A DNA stretch of 64,000 bases from the NCBI RefSeq assembly GCF_000300995.1, contig NZ_AMRJ01000001.1, forward strand, positions 1 to 64,000. Reading direction: 5' to 3'. A model generated the notes under the pieces. That model did no database searches and had not been told where the DNA came from. It saw only the letters and a program-made list of their open reading frames with translations. Shown one piece after another: positions 52,553-61,906 of this stretch. The position numbers were made by a program, and so were the translations under genes. Within the stretch, counting starts at the first letter, position 1. The number at the start of each line of letters is the position of its first letter. This DNA is from Alcanivorax hongdengensis A-11-3. Lineage in GTDB: Bacteria; Pseudomonadota; Gammaproteobacteria; Pseudomonadales; Alcanivoracaceae.

Positions 52553-53209
52553 ATGACCGACATCCTGATTGCCGATGATCATCCTCTTTTCCGCGCCGCC
52601 CTGCGTCAGGCGGTGGAGGCCAGTTTCAGCGAGGCCAGCATTCACGAAGCAGACTCGCTGGCGGCACTGGAACAAATCGGCCAGCAGGGGCAGCACTTCG
52701 ATGTGATCCTGCTGGATCTGCACATGCCTGGCACCCACGGTTTTTCCGGGCTGATTTACCTGCGCGAGCAATATCGCAAGGTGCCACTGGTGGTAATCTC
52801 CGCCACCGAGGACGTGGACGTGATACAACGGGCGATCCATTTCGGCGCGGATGGTTTTATTCCCAAATCTGCCTCGGTGGATACCATGACCGAGGCCATG
52901 CGACAGATCATGGATGGCAAACAGTGGCTGCCGGAAAAGGCACGCCGGGCCATGCCGCCCACCCTGCCCGACCACACGGCCATGAAGGAACGTATCACCA
53001 GCCTGACACCACAACAGTTTCGGGTCATGGGCATGTTGATGGAAGGCATGCAGAACAAGGTCATTGCCTACGAGCTGGATGTTTCCGAAGCCACAATCAA
53101 GGCCCACATGACCGCCATCTTCCGCAAACTGGGCGTGCGCAATCGCACCCAGGCAGTGTTGGCGCTGAAAGATCTGGCCATTGATGCGCAAGGCGTGGAG
53201 GGTAATTAA
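52553..53209 (+). CDS. crbR: LuxR-type response regulator CrbR
   Basis: 218-aa NarL/LuxR-class regulator. The receiver domain is at residues 1-120 (DDH near 9-11; phospho-Asp in VILLDLHMPGTHGF; Thr/Ser in VVISATED; Lys in FIPKSAS). The LuxR helix-turn-helix is at about 150-210 (SLTPQQFRVMGMLMEGMQNKVIAYELDVSEATIKAHMTAIFRKLGV). Its place between acs and the SSS-domain kinase identifies it as CrbR (also called ErdR-like), the activator of acs in Vibrio and Pseudomonas. It converges on crbS. Confidence 0.9.
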   Translation: MTDILIADDHPLFRAALRQAVEASFSEASIHEADSLAALEQIGQQGQHFDVILLDLHMPGTHGFSGLIYLREQYRKVPLVVISATEDVDVIQRAIHFGADGFIPKSASVDTMTEAMRQIMDGKQWLPEKARRAMPPTLPDHTAMKERITSLTPQQFRVMGMLMEGMQNKVIAYELDVSEATIKAHMTAIFRKLGVRNRTQAVLALKDLAIDAQGVEGN

Positions 53210-53312
53210 GCGGGATCAGAGCCCCCCTGCTCTAAAACGCATGAGCCGCCAACCTGTGAGCGCAGCCTCATGCCGTTCGGCTAGGATTGGCTTTCCCGCG
53301 CGAGGATGAATT

Positions 53313-56300
53313 TCAACGCTTAATTTGCTCAAGCGCCCTGCGCAGCATGCCCTCGCTGATCGGCTTCTGCATGAAGCCCACGCCCTGCTCCCGGGCCCGA
53401 GCGCGCACTTGCGGGCGGCGATCCGCAGTCATCAGAATAGCCGGCACCACATCGTCCCAACAGGCATCCAGCGCGTCGATCACCTGAAAGCCGTCTTCCT
53501 GATCCAGCTGGTAGTCCACCAACAGTACATCCGGGGCCTCTGTCTGCCGGGCCAAGGCCACGGCTTCCTTGCTATCCACTGCGGCAATCGCTTCACAACC
53601 CAGAGACTCCAGCGCCGCCACCAGACTGGCCAGTAGCGGCCGGTCGTTGTCCACGCAGAACACGCGGGTACCGTGAATATCTCGGGGGGTGGCCGGTGTC
53701 TCGTCCTGTAACAGGGGCGGCGCCTCGCCCTGCGCCAGCGGCACGGTGACGCTGAATACCGTGCCGCGGCCGGGCCAGGAGCGCACCGTCAGGGCGTGGC
53801 CCAGCAACCGACAGATACGATCGGCAATGGCCAGCCCCAGGCCCAGGCCGCTGATCTGGCGGCCGCTGGGCTGGGGCAGTCGCTGGAACTCGCGGAAGAT
53901 CTGTTCATGCTGTTCAGGGGGAATCCCCGGACCGGTATCCCAGACCTCGATGCGCACCTTACCGGCCTGGCGCCGGCAACCAAACAGGATGCGCCCGCCA
54001 CCGGTGTAGCGAATGGCATTGGAAAGCAGGTTTTGCAGCACACGGCGCAGCAGGGCCTCATCGGTCTCCACCAGGGCGCTGCAAGGCACCTGGTGAAAGT
54101 CCAGTCCACTGGCCCGCGCCAGGGCATCGAACTCTTGCCCCAGGGTGCGCATCAGTGACGACAGCGGCATGGGCTGCACCCGGGCGGGCATGGTGCCGGT
54201 ATCCAGTTTGCTGATTTCCAGTAACGCGGAAATGATCTGCTCGGCGGCCTGCAGGGAACTGTCGATGTGACCGAGCACTGCCTGTTCCGCCTGGAAGCCC
54301 TGGCCCGGTTCATCCCGGGATCTGAGCTGCTGGCGCAGGGAGGACGCAAACAGCTGGGCGGCATTGAGCGGTTGCATCAGGTCATGGCCGGCGGCGGCCA
54401 GAAAACGGGTCTTGCCCTCATTGGCCTCGGCCAGCCGATTATTCACATCGGACAGCTTGCGCGTGCGCTCAGCCACCATCTGCTCCAGGTTTTCATTAAT
54501 CTGCAGCAGTGCCATCTCGTCGCGTTTGCGCTCGGTGATATCCATGTAGGTACTGACAAAGCCGCCCCCGACCATGGGCGTGCCACGCACCTCCACCACG
54601 ATGCCGTTGGGCAGTTCGCGCTCGAACTGATGTGCATGGCCCTCACGCAACAGCTGCACGCGCTTGTGAACATCGGTCTCCAGATTTTCACCGTCGTAAT
54701 AGCCACGCTCGGCGTTATAGCGGTAAACCTCTTCAATCGGCCGCCCCAGACGAATCAGCCCTTCCGGGTAATCGAAAAGACGCACATAGGCCTGATTCCA
54801 GGCCACCACATTCATTTGCCGATCCACCACACAGATACCCTGGCTGATGGTCTCGATGGTGGTTCGCAGTAATTGGTGATTGAACTGAATCAGCTCGGAC
54901 GCCTCGTCCATCATGCGCACCACATCCGCATGACGGGTGTGCTGCTTGCTAAGCAGCGACCCCATGACGATGCGAGCGGTGGAGGCACCCATGGTGCCGG
55001 CCAGCAGGCGTTCCACATAGCGCACCAGGTGCAGCGGTGCCGGCAGCTCCAGCTCCTCGGAAACGCCACGGCGGCGCATGTAGTCAAAAAACAGTGGCCC
55101 GGCCCGCGGGCTGCCCAGTCCACGCTCGCAGACTTCCAGCAGCTCGGCGGTGGTAATCGACGGGTGGCCCATGCCCTCGCGCCACCAGTCAGTGGGCATA
55201 TCCACAAAGCGGGTGGCCTGGGCTTCATCCAGGGCATCGGCGCGACTGCGCCGGGAAAAATAGATATAGGCCGCGGTGTTCAATGCCAGTGACCAGAACA
55301 CCCCATGGGTCAGGGGCTCCAGCCCCTCAATGCCGAACAGGGCGTGGGGGCGCAGAACCCCCAGCCCCAGCAGGCCATGCTGGTTGAGGACCAGAACCCA
55401 GTCCTTGGGCAGCATCACCGGCAACAGCAGGCAGTACACCCAGACCGCAAAGCCCAGCAACAGGCCGATCAGGGCACCGTGTTTATGTCCGCGGCGCCAG
55501 TAGAGTGCGCCCAGCAGGGCCGGAGCAAACTGGGCTACGGCGGCAAAGGAGATCAGGCCGATGCGGGCCAGCCCCTGAAAATGATCGATCAGGGTATGAA
55601 ACAGAAATGCCAGCCCCAGCAATAACACCACACTCAGACGCCGCAAAAACCGCAGCTGGCCACTCAGATCCGACAACTCGGCACGCCCCTGAATCCGGTA
55701 CTGCACCCACACCGGCAACAGGATTTCATTGGTCAGCATGATGGCCAGTGCCACGGTGGACACGATCACCATGCCGGTGGCCGCGGCGATACCGCCGATG
55801 AAGGCAATCAGCGACATCAGTCCATTCCCTTCAGCCAGCGGCAGCGACAGCATATAGCTGTCCGCCTGGCCGATCAGCTGGGGCTGATTGATCATGCCCG
55901 CCGCCACCACCGGCAACACGAACAGGGCGAACAGGAACAGATACAGTGGCAACACCCAGCGGGTAGTACGCAGATGGCCCAGATCATTGTTTTCCACCAC
56001 CCCGGCGTGGAACTGCCGGGGCAAACAGAGAATCGCCACCATGGATAACAACAGCGCCGTGACAAAACTCTGCGAGAACAGGGTCGGTTCAAAGGTGTGC
56101 AATACCGGTGGCCGACTGACCACCTGCTGCCACAGATCCCACGGACCATCGAATAGCCCGAACAGACAGAACAGGCCTACGACAAGAAAGGCCACCAGCT
56201 TGATAAAGGATTCGAAACTGACCGCCAGCATCAACCCGGACTGGTGCTCGGTGGCATCGATATGGCGAGTGCCGAACAACAGGGTAAAACCGGCCATCAG

Positions 56301-56789
56301 CGCCGCCACCAGCAGGGCGGTATTGACCCCCGCCGAGTGTCCATCGCCCACCACCCGTTCGAAGGACAAGGTCACCGCCTTGAGCTGCAGAGCGATGTAA
56401 GGCAGTACCCCGATGATCGCCACCAGGGTAACCAGTACCGCCAGCTGCCGGGATTTGCCGTAGCGGGCGGCGAGAAAATCCGCAATCGAGGTGATGTGGT
56501 GCTGCTGGCCCACCGACACCAGCTTGTAGATCAGCGAGCCCCCCAGCAGCACCGTGATAATCGGCCCCAGGTAGATGGGCAGATAATTCCAGCCGTTGGT
56601 CGCCGCTTCCCCCACCGCGCCGTAGTAGGTCCAGGAGGTGCAATAAACGCCCAGGCCCAGGCTGTAGGTCCAGGCATTGTTGACCAGGCGATGCCCACGT
56701 CGGGCGGCCCGGTCGCCCCACCAGGCAATCAGGAACAGTACCAGCACATAGCCCAGAGCCAGCAGCCCTAGCTGCCATAATGAGAACAC
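53313..56789 (-). CDS. crbS: SSS-domain hybrid sensor kinase CrbS
   Basis: 1158-aa hybrid kinase. A sodium:solute symporter-like domain with about 13 helices spans residues 1-500, then a linker, a PAS domain at about 640-750 (IETISQGICVVDRQMNVVAWNQAYVRLFDYPEG), HisKA with the phospho-His in AAAGHDLMQPLNAAQLF, HATPase (NLLSNAIRYTGGGRILFGC, DTGPGIPPEQ) and a C-terminal receiver with Asp in VLLVDYQLDQEDGF. This layout is that of CrbS/MxtR, which controls acetate switch genes with CrbR. It ends 103 bases from the crbR stop. The signal sensed by the symporter domain is still unclear. Confidence 0.93.
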   Translation of the reverse strand: MFSLWQLGLLALGYVLVLFLIAWWGDRAARRGHRLVNNAWTYSLGLGVYCTSWTYYGAVGEAATNGWNYLPIYLGPIITVLLGGSLIYKLVSVGQQHHITSIADFLAARYGKSRQLAVLVTLVAIIGVLPYIALQLKAVTLSFERVVGDGHSAGVNTALLVAALMAGFTLLFGTRHIDATEHQSGLMLAVSFESFIKLVAFLVVGLFCLFGLFDGPWDLWQQVVSRPPVLHTFEPTLFSQSFVTALLLSMVAILCLPRQFHAGVVENNDLGHLRTTRWVLPLYLFLFALFVLPVVAAGMINQPQLIGQADSYMLSLPLAEGNGLMSLIAFIGGIAAATGMVIVSTVALAIMLTNEILLPVWVQYRIQGRAELSDLSGQLRFLRRLSVVLLLGLAFLFHTLIDHFQGLARIGLISFAAVAQFAPALLGALYWRRGHKHGALIGLLLGFAVWVYCLLLPVMLPKDWVLVLNQHGLLGLGVLRPHALFGIEGLEPLTHGVFWSLALNTAAYIYFSRRSRADALDEAQATRFVDMPTDWWREGMGHPSITTAELLEVCERGLGSPRAGPLFFDYMRRRGVSEELELPAPLHLVRYVERLLAGTMGASTARIVMGSLLSKQHTRHADVVRMMDEASELIQFNHQLLRTTIETISQGICVVDRQMNVVAWNQAYVRLFDYPEGLIRLGRPIEEVYRYNAERGYYDGENLETDVHKRVQLLREGHAHQFERELPNGIVVEVRGTPMVGGGFVSTYMDITERKRDEMALLQINENLEQMVAERTRKLSDVNNRLAEANEGKTRFLAAAGHDLMQPLNAAQLFASSLRQQLRSRDEPGQGFQAEQAVLGHIDSSLQAAEQIISALLEISKLDTGTMPARVQPMPLSSLMRTLGQEFDALARASGLDFHQVPCSALVETDEALLRRVLQNLLSNAIRYTGGGRILFGCRRQAGKVRIEVWDTGPGIPPEQHEQIFREFQRLPQPSGRQISGLGLGLAIADRICRLLGHALTVRSWPGRGTVFSVTVPLAQGEAPPLLQDETPATPRDIHGTRVFCVDNDRPLLASLVAALESLGCEAIAAVDSKEAVALARQTEAPDVLLVDYQLDQEDGFQVIDALDACWDDVVPAILMTADRRPQVRARAREQGVGFMQKPISEGMLRRALEQIKR

Positions 56790-56820
56790 CGCGCCTCCTC
56801 AGCCGCCTAGCGGGGTCTGT

Positions 56821-57042
56821 TCACCAGTGCCAGAACGCCTGGGCAAAACGCAACGCTACCGCCAGCCATAACAACGCCAGACCCGCACGCTGAATGCGAA
56901 ATTCCGTGCTGGAAAGTGCCAGGCGGCGTTGCCAGAACAACAACAGCCCGCGGCCGTCCTCGGTGCGGCGCCAGTAACCACCATAGGCCAGCATCACCAG
57001 CACCAGTCCCACACTCAACAATCCTGATTGCAGATATACCAT
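56821..57042 (-). CDS. Small membrane protein of unknown function
   Basis: 73-aa protein with two hydrophobic helices (LLSVGLVLVMLAYGGYW and AGLALLWLAVALRFAQAFW) linked by a basic loop (RRTEDGRGLLLFWQRRLALSSTEFRIQR). ATG 57042 has GGAGAG about 7 bases upstream, which supports translation from here rather than GTG 57063. It lies between the exonuclease gene and crbS in the same direction. No family recognised. Confidence 0.6.
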   Translation of the reverse strand: MVYLQSGLLSVGLVLVMLAYGGYWRRTEDGRGLLLFWQRRLALSSTEFRIQRAGLALLWLAVALRFAQAFWHW

Positions 57043-57065
57043 TATCTTTCTCTCCAGGCCCACCC

Positions 57066-57689
57066 TCAGTGAGGGGCGCTCTCCAGTTGTTGTAGCCGCA
57101 GGTACATGAGGCCGGCCATGATGGCATCACCGCGGGCGGTGTGGCGCTCCATGATCGGCACATCCAGGGCTTTTGCCATGGCTTCAAAACGCAGGTCCGG
57201 CTGCATGTCCGGCTGCCAGTAACGCCATTTACGCTGGTACAGCCCAGCCAGCTCGATCACCCGGTTGGGCAGGTCAAAGCCCATCAATGGCCGCAGATAA
57301 CGGTTTATCACCGCCACGTCAAAGGCCACGCACCAGCCCACCAGTGGCCGGTTGCCGATAAAATCCAGCAACCGGGTCAGTGCCTCTTCCAGCGCCACGC
57401 CCTGATCCAGGTCCATGGGCCGCAGGCGGTGGATGCGAATGGAATCGGCGGCCAGGCTTTGCGGCGGCTGCAGATGCAGCTCCAGGGCACTACCGCTACA
57501 TACCCGCTGCGGGCAGACCACCACCGCGCCGAGAGATACCAGCTCGGCCTGACGGTCCAGCCCGGTGGTTTCGCAATCGATGGCCACCACCTCGTTACCG
57601 TCATAGGGCGCGAACAAATGCTGGTAGGGGCCATGGCCGTGTAGATAACGGTCCATCCGCCGACGCAGCTGCTGCCACATGCCACTCAT
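57066..57689 (-). CDS. DnaQ-like 3'-5' exonuclease
   Basis: 207-aa DEDDh exonuclease. The motifs are VAIDCETTGLD (Exo I, D-E), PLVGWCVAFDVAVINRYLRP (Exo II) and HTARGDAIMAGLMYLRL (Exo III, H-D). Proteins of this kind next to a DUF294/CBS gene and actP are a known conserved arrangement in Vibrio and Pseudomonas, but why an exonuclease travels with acetate genes is unknown. Start taken at ATG 57689 (GGAA 9 bases upstream); ATG 57680 and TTG 57707 are alternatives. It overlaps no gene if started there. Confidence 0.88.
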   Translation of the reverse strand: MSGMWQQLRRRMDRYLHGHGPYQHLFAPYDGNEVVAIDCETTGLDRQAELVSLGAVVVCPQRVCSGSALELHLQPPQSLAADSIRIHRLRPMDLDQGVALEEALTRLLDFIGNRPLVGWCVAFDVAVINRYLRPLMGFDLPNRVIELAGLYQRKWRYWQPDMQPDLRFEAMAKALDVPIMERHTARGDAIMAGLMYLRLQQLESAPH

Positions 57690-57703
57690 GCTGTGGGTTC
57701 CAT

Positions 57704-59515
57704 TCAATACTCCAGGTGAAAACGCCGCGACAGGCGCTGCTTGAATTCATTGACCAGTTTGAGGGCATCACGCAACAGATCCCGCTCCAGCGATGACAGT
57801 TGCTGAAGCATGACCTGATTGCCGTGTACCGGCGGTTGCTCATCACGCCATTGGGCGAGCTGCTGCTTGAGGCGCAACTCGCTGAACAATTCCAGGGCTT
57901 CCTGCAGGTCTTCGCCGAAGGCAGCTTCCATGGCTCCGGCGGCCACCAGCTTTTTCAGCCGTGTGCTGGTGGAGGTATCACGGATGCCCTGCTCCAGGGC
58001 CATGGCACGCACCCCATGAATCAACGGAAACAGGCCGCCTTTCTTCACATCGATGCCGTGCCCGGATTTTTTCAGTTTGCCGAACAGGGTCAGCGGCGAG
58101 GAAAACTGCAGCACCGGGCGGGCAAAACGCTGAAGTAGCAACTGGTCATCACGGCAGCGCTCAAACAGGGCGTCGCGAACGCGCTCCAGCAGATCGACAT
58201 CACCGGCCACCGCGTGGGCATCGAGAATGATGGTCAGACGCATGATCGCCTCGCCATCGCCCACATCCGCCCAGCGCAGAATTCGCTCGCGCCATTGCCG
58301 GGCGCTGCCACGCCAGTCCGGGTTGGAGACCATCACCCGGCCCGGGCAGGGCGGATAACCCAGCGTCTGCAAGGTCTCGCTGAAACGTTCCATGTCGCTG
58401 GCACAGTCCGGCCAGGACAGATGGTCAGCCAGGATCAGGCCATTGTCCTGGTCGGTCTTGAGCATCTGCTCGCCACGCCCTTCACTGCCCATCACCATCA
58501 GGCAGGCCCCGGCCAGCTTGTCCGCCGGCACGGTCATTTCAAACGCCTTGCTCATCAGCCGGGCATTGAGGGCGGCCAGCAGGTCCATGGCAAAGCGCAT
58601 TTTCACCCCCTGGGCCATGAGGGTTTCCACCAACTCCGGCAGCCGGGCACTGGCCCGTGCCAGCGCCTCGAGATTCTCGGCTTTTTCCAGCTCCAGCCCG
58701 ACCACGTAGGAGCGACTGGAGAAATAGCTGAGCACGTCCGCCAGCTCCACCACCCCGACGGCTTTCGCGTTATCCATTACCACCACCCGGGCAATCTTGT
58801 GGCGCGTCATGCGCACCAGCGCACTGAACAGATAGTCCTGCGGTGTGGCGGTAACCAGGTGAGACTCGGCCACATCACTGAGCGGTGTATCGACGCCCCG
58901 CTCTTCCAGTACCAGGGCGGTAAGAAGATCGGTCTTGGTGACAATGGCATAACGGCCCTGCTGCTCGATCAGCACACTATCAACGCCGTGCTGCTTGAGG
59001 GCCTCCACCGCCTGGCGCAACGAGCTGCCGGCGGCCATCACCAGTGGCTCGCGCATACAGTCGGCAATACGGGCCAGCATGAAGCCGGCCATGGTCACGC
59101 CGCCTTCGCGCTGCTCGGCCAGGCGCCGCCCCTTTTCCACCAGCCGTTGGCGAAAATAATCGGCAAACGCCGGTTCCTTTTCGCACAGGGAGATGAATGC
59201 CTGCGCGGCAATCAGGTAACACAGGGTTTGCTGTTCGGCACGGAACCGGTAACGGCTTTTGCCACTGATGACACTGATGGCCCCGAAGATGTCACCGCTG
59301 GTGTAGACACCCAGTCGTGCCCGTTCACTGGGCACCGCCACATCCAGCTCGGCAACACTGCCCTTGTGAACCACATAGACATGCCGGCTGCTTTCGCCGG
59401 CATCCAGAATGATTTCCCCTTCCTGAAAGTAGGCCAGATCGGCGCACCGCTGCAGGTGCTCGCGACCGGACTCGCTGAGCAGGGTGAAGGGGTAATGCTG
59501 AAGTTCGTCACTCAT
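57704..59515 (-). CDS. cNMP-binding/CBS/DUF294 nucleotidyltransferase-like protein
   Basis: 603-aa cytoplasmic protein. A cyclic-nucleotide-binding domain is at about 10-130 (LAYFQEGEIILDAGESSRHVYVVHKGSVAELDV), a pair of CBS domains at about 155-275 (GVDSVLIEQQGRYAIVTKTDLLTALV; HKIARVVVMDNAKAVGVVELADVL), then a DUF294 nucleotidyltransferase-like domain with MVMGSEGRGEQMLKTDQDNGLIL (GS..R...D.D core) and a C-terminal DUF294_C helical part. ATG 59515 gives the natural start of the cNMP domain. It follows actP past a terminator-like hairpin. A regulatory role is inferred. Confidence 0.88.
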   Translation of the reverse strand: MSDELQHYPFTLLSESGREHLQRCADLAYFQEGEIILDAGESSRHVYVVHKGSVAELDVAVPSERARLGVYTSGDIFGAISVISGKSRYRFRAEQQTLCYLIAAQAFISLCEKEPAFADYFRQRLVEKGRRLAEQREGGVTMAGFMLARIADCMREPLVMAAGSSLRQAVEALKQHGVDSVLIEQQGRYAIVTKTDLLTALVLEERGVDTPLSDVAESHLVTATPQDYLFSALVRMTRHKIARVVVMDNAKAVGVVELADVLSYFSSRSYVVGLELEKAENLEALARASARLPELVETLMAQGVKMRFAMDLLAALNARLMSKAFEMTVPADKLAGACLMVMGSEGRGEQMLKTDQDNGLILADHLSWPDCASDMERFSETLQTLGYPPCPGRVMVSNPDWRGSARQWRERILRWADVGDGEAIMRLTIILDAHAVAGDVDLLERVRDALFERCRDDQLLLQRFARPVLQFSSPLTLFGKLKKSGHGIDVKKGGLFPLIHGVRAMALEQGIRDTSTSTRLKKLVAAGAMEAAFGEDLQEALELFSELRLKQQLAQWRDEQPPVHGNQVMLQQLSSLERDLLRDALKLVNEFKQRLSRRFHLEY

Positions 59516-59537
59516 TGACTGGCCTGGCCTCCCTCCG

Positions 59538-59577
59538 GAAAAAAGGAAAGCCGGTGCGCCCTCCTCTGGCGCACCGG
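59538..59577 (-). terminator. Terminator-like hairpin between actP and the DUF294 gene
   Basis: CCGGTGCGCC-CTCCTCT-GGCGCACCGG is a perfect 10-bp stem (59551-59577); read on the minus strand it is followed by CTTTCCTTTTTT. It sits 15 bases after the actP stop, so it should reduce transcription of the downstream DUF294-exonuclease genes. Confidence 0.75.
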
Positions 59578-59591
59578 TTACTGCCAGCTTA

Positions 59592-61388
59592 TCAGTGTGC
59601 CACGGCATGGCCAGCACCACGGGGGACACGAATGTCCTCAACGATATGCTGGATATGCTCCGGCGGCGGGGCGGTGACCCGGGAGACCGCAAAGGCCACC
59701 AGGAAATTGATGATCATGCCGAAGGTACCGATACCCTCCGGTGACACCCCGAACAGCCAGTGCTCGGCACTGTTCATGTCCGGCGCCACGAACTTGAAGT
59801 AGACGATATAGCTCAGCGTGAACAACAGCCCGGCCAGCATGCCGGCAATCGCCCCCTCCCGGTTCATGCGCTTGTAGAAGATGCCCATCAGGATCACCGG
59901 GAAGAAGCTGGAGGCGGCCAGCCCGAAGGCCAGTGCTACCACCTGCGCCACAAATCCGGGTGGATTGACCCCGAAGTAACCGGCCACGATGATCGCCACC
60001 ACCGCCGCCAGGCGGGCGGCCAGCAGTTCCTGCTTCTCGGTGATATCCGGTTTCAGGGTTTTCTTGAGCAGATCGTGGGAAATGGCACTGGAAATCACCA
60101 GCAGCAACCCGGCCGCCGTGGACAGGGCCGCGGCTACCCCACCGGCGGCCACCAGGGCAATCACCCAGGCCGGCAGATTGCCGATTTCCGGGTTGGCCAG
60201 CACGATGATGTCGCGATCGATATAAACCTCGGAGTTGTTATCGGTGGGCGCGTTCTTGAGCATGCGCTCACCGTGGCTGCCCTGAACGTCCTTGCGGCTG
60301 CCCACGTAGTCCGGCTTGCCATCGAAGGGCGCGCCGGCACGCATCTGCACCTTGCCGTCACCGTTCTTGTCCATCCAGCCGATCAGGCCGGAATTTTCCC
60401 AGTTGTAGAACCAGCTTGGCAGTTTTTCGTACTGGGTTTCGTTAACGGTGTTGATCAGGTTCATGCGGGCAAACGCGCCCACCGCCGGTGCCGTGGTATA
60501 CAGCAAGGCAATGAAGAACAGCGCCCAGCCGGCACTGATGCGAGCATCATGCACCTTGGGCACGGTGAAGAAGCGCACGATGACATGGGGCAAACCGGCA
60601 GTGCCAAACATCAGCGCCGCGGTGATGAAGAACACATCCATGGTCGACTTGGAGCCATCGGTATAGGCGGTGAAGCCCAGGTCCGTGACCACCTGATCCA
60701 GTTTCTGCAACAGGTAGACGCCGGTATCGTTGCCACTGGCATCCAGCATGGTGGCGCCGAAGCCGGTCTGCGGCAGCACATGGCCGGTCATCATGATAGA
60801 CAGGAACACCGCCGGCACCAGGAAGGCAAAGATCAGCACGCAATACTGCGCCACCTGGGTATAGGTAATGCCCTTCATGCCCCCCAGCACCGCGTAGAAA
60901 AACACGATGGCCATGCCGATCACCACGCCCACATTCACATCCACTTCCAGAAAGCGGGCAAACACGATACCGGTGCCGCGCATCTGCCCGGCCACATAGG
61001 TAAAGGACACGAAGATCACGCAGATCACCGCCACCGTTCTCGCCACATTGGAGTAGTAACGATCACCGATAAAATCCGGCACCGTAAACTTGCCGAACTT
61101 TCTCAGATAGGGGGCCAGCAGCATGGCCAGCAGCACATAACCGCCGGTCCAGCCCATCAGGTAGACCGAGGCATCATAGCCGGCATAGGCGATGATGCCC
61201 GCCATGGAAATGAAGGATGCCGCCGACATCCAGTCCGCCGCCGTGGCGGCGCCATTGGCCATGGGTGAAACCCCGCCCCCGGCCACATAGAACTCCTTGG
61301 TGGAGCCGGCCCGCGACCAGATGGCGATACCGATATAGAGCGCAAAGGAGGCGCCCACGAAAAGATAAGTCAGAGTCTGGATATCCAT
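59592..61388 (-). CDS. actP: Cation/acetate symporter ActP-type
   Basis: 598-aa sodium:solute symporter of the DUF4212-associated (VC_2705-like) subfamily with about 13 helices. Early motifs are FYVAGGGVSPMANGAATAADWMSAASFISMAGIIAYAGYDASVYLMGW. A roughly 100-residue extracytoplasmic loop is present near the middle (PSWFYNWENSGLIGWMDKNGDGKVQMRAG...), then ALSTAAGLLLVISSAISHDLLKK. It is longer than E. coli ActP (549 aa) because of that loop. It should import acetate or related monocarboxylates. The small DUF4212 gene precedes it in the same operon. Confidence 0.9.
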   Translation of the reverse strand: MDIQTLTYLFVGASFALYIGIAIWSRAGSTKEFYVAGGGVSPMANGAATAADWMSAASFISMAGIIAYAGYDASVYLMGWTGGYVLLAMLLAPYLRKFGKFTVPDFIGDRYYSNVARTVAVICVIFVSFTYVAGQMRGTGIVFARFLEVDVNVGVVIGMAIVFFYAVLGGMKGITYTQVAQYCVLIFAFLVPAVFLSIMMTGHVLPQTGFGATMLDASGNDTGVYLLQKLDQVVTDLGFTAYTDGSKSTMDVFFITAALMFGTAGLPHVIVRFFTVPKVHDARISAGWALFFIALLYTTAPAVGAFARMNLINTVNETQYEKLPSWFYNWENSGLIGWMDKNGDGKVQMRAGAPFDGKPDYVGSRKDVQGSHGERMLKNAPTDNNSEVYIDRDIIVLANPEIGNLPAWVIALVAAGGVAAALSTAAGLLLVISSAISHDLLKKTLKPDITEKQELLAARLAAVVAIIVAGYFGVNPPGFVAQVVALAFGLAASSFFPVILMGIFYKRMNREGAIAGMLAGLLFTLSYIVYFKFVAPDMNSAEHWLFGVSPEGIGTFGMIINFLVAFAVSRVTAPPPEHIQHIVEDIRVPRGAGHAVAH

Positions 61389-61411
61389 GATTAAGTCTCC
61401 CGCCTTCAGCG

Positions 61412-61669
61412 TTATTCTTCGTGGACGTCAAATTTGCGGTCGAGCTTGTTCATGGAATACGCGTACATGACGATCAGCACCAGAAAGGTGTAGATCGTGC
61501 CCTGCTGCGCAAACCAGAAACCGAGCTTGAAGCCGAAGAAGTGAATGTGATTGAGCGCGTCAACGAACAACACGCCGCAGCCGTAGGAAACGACAAACCA
61601 GATCACCAGATAGGTGATGATCAGCCTGACGTTGGCGGCCCAGTAGGCCCGTGCGTTTTCTTCTTTCAT
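61412..61669 (-). CDS. DUF4212 symporter small subunit
   Basis: 85-aa membrane protein with two helices (LIITYLVIWFVVSYGCGVLFV and FAQQGTIYTFLVLIVMYAYSM). NARAYWAANVRL, HIHFFGFKLGFWFAQQG and MNKLDRKFDV are the family landmarks. It pairs with sodium:solute symporters like the one encoded 23 bases downstream. ATG 61669 gives the usual N-terminus MKEENARAYW. Confidence 0.92.
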   Translation of the reverse strand: MKEENARAYWAANVRLIITYLVIWFVVSYGCGVLFVDALNHIHFFGFKLGFWFAQQGTIYTFLVLIVMYAYSMNKLDRKFDVHEE

Positions 61670-61747
61670 AACTGACCCCTTTGATCCTCGGAACACCATC
61701 CATTGACTGGATTTCATCCAAGACTAGCCAAAGGAACCTGGGCGCAC

Positions 61748-61763
61748 AGTATGACTTTAGTCG
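61748..61763 (-). promoter_or_regulatory. Copy of the acs-type motif before the actP operon
   Basis: Read on the minus strand, TCGACTAAAGTCATAC matches 11 of 16 bases of TCGACCAAGGTCTAAT before acs. It lies 79 bases upstream of the DUF4212 start codon. Only one arm is visible here, unlike the paired site at acs. Confidence 0.4.
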
Positions 61764-61906
61764 AAGCCCGGTCGGGCCATGTGTGCTCACGCACAGAGGG
61801 GAGAGATAACGCTGTGCAGTATTGCGCAATAGAGTAGAATACCGGCCTGCGCCAGGATGGCGATCAGCCCGCAGAGGCATGACCATAACAACGACCAGGC
61901 GATGGA

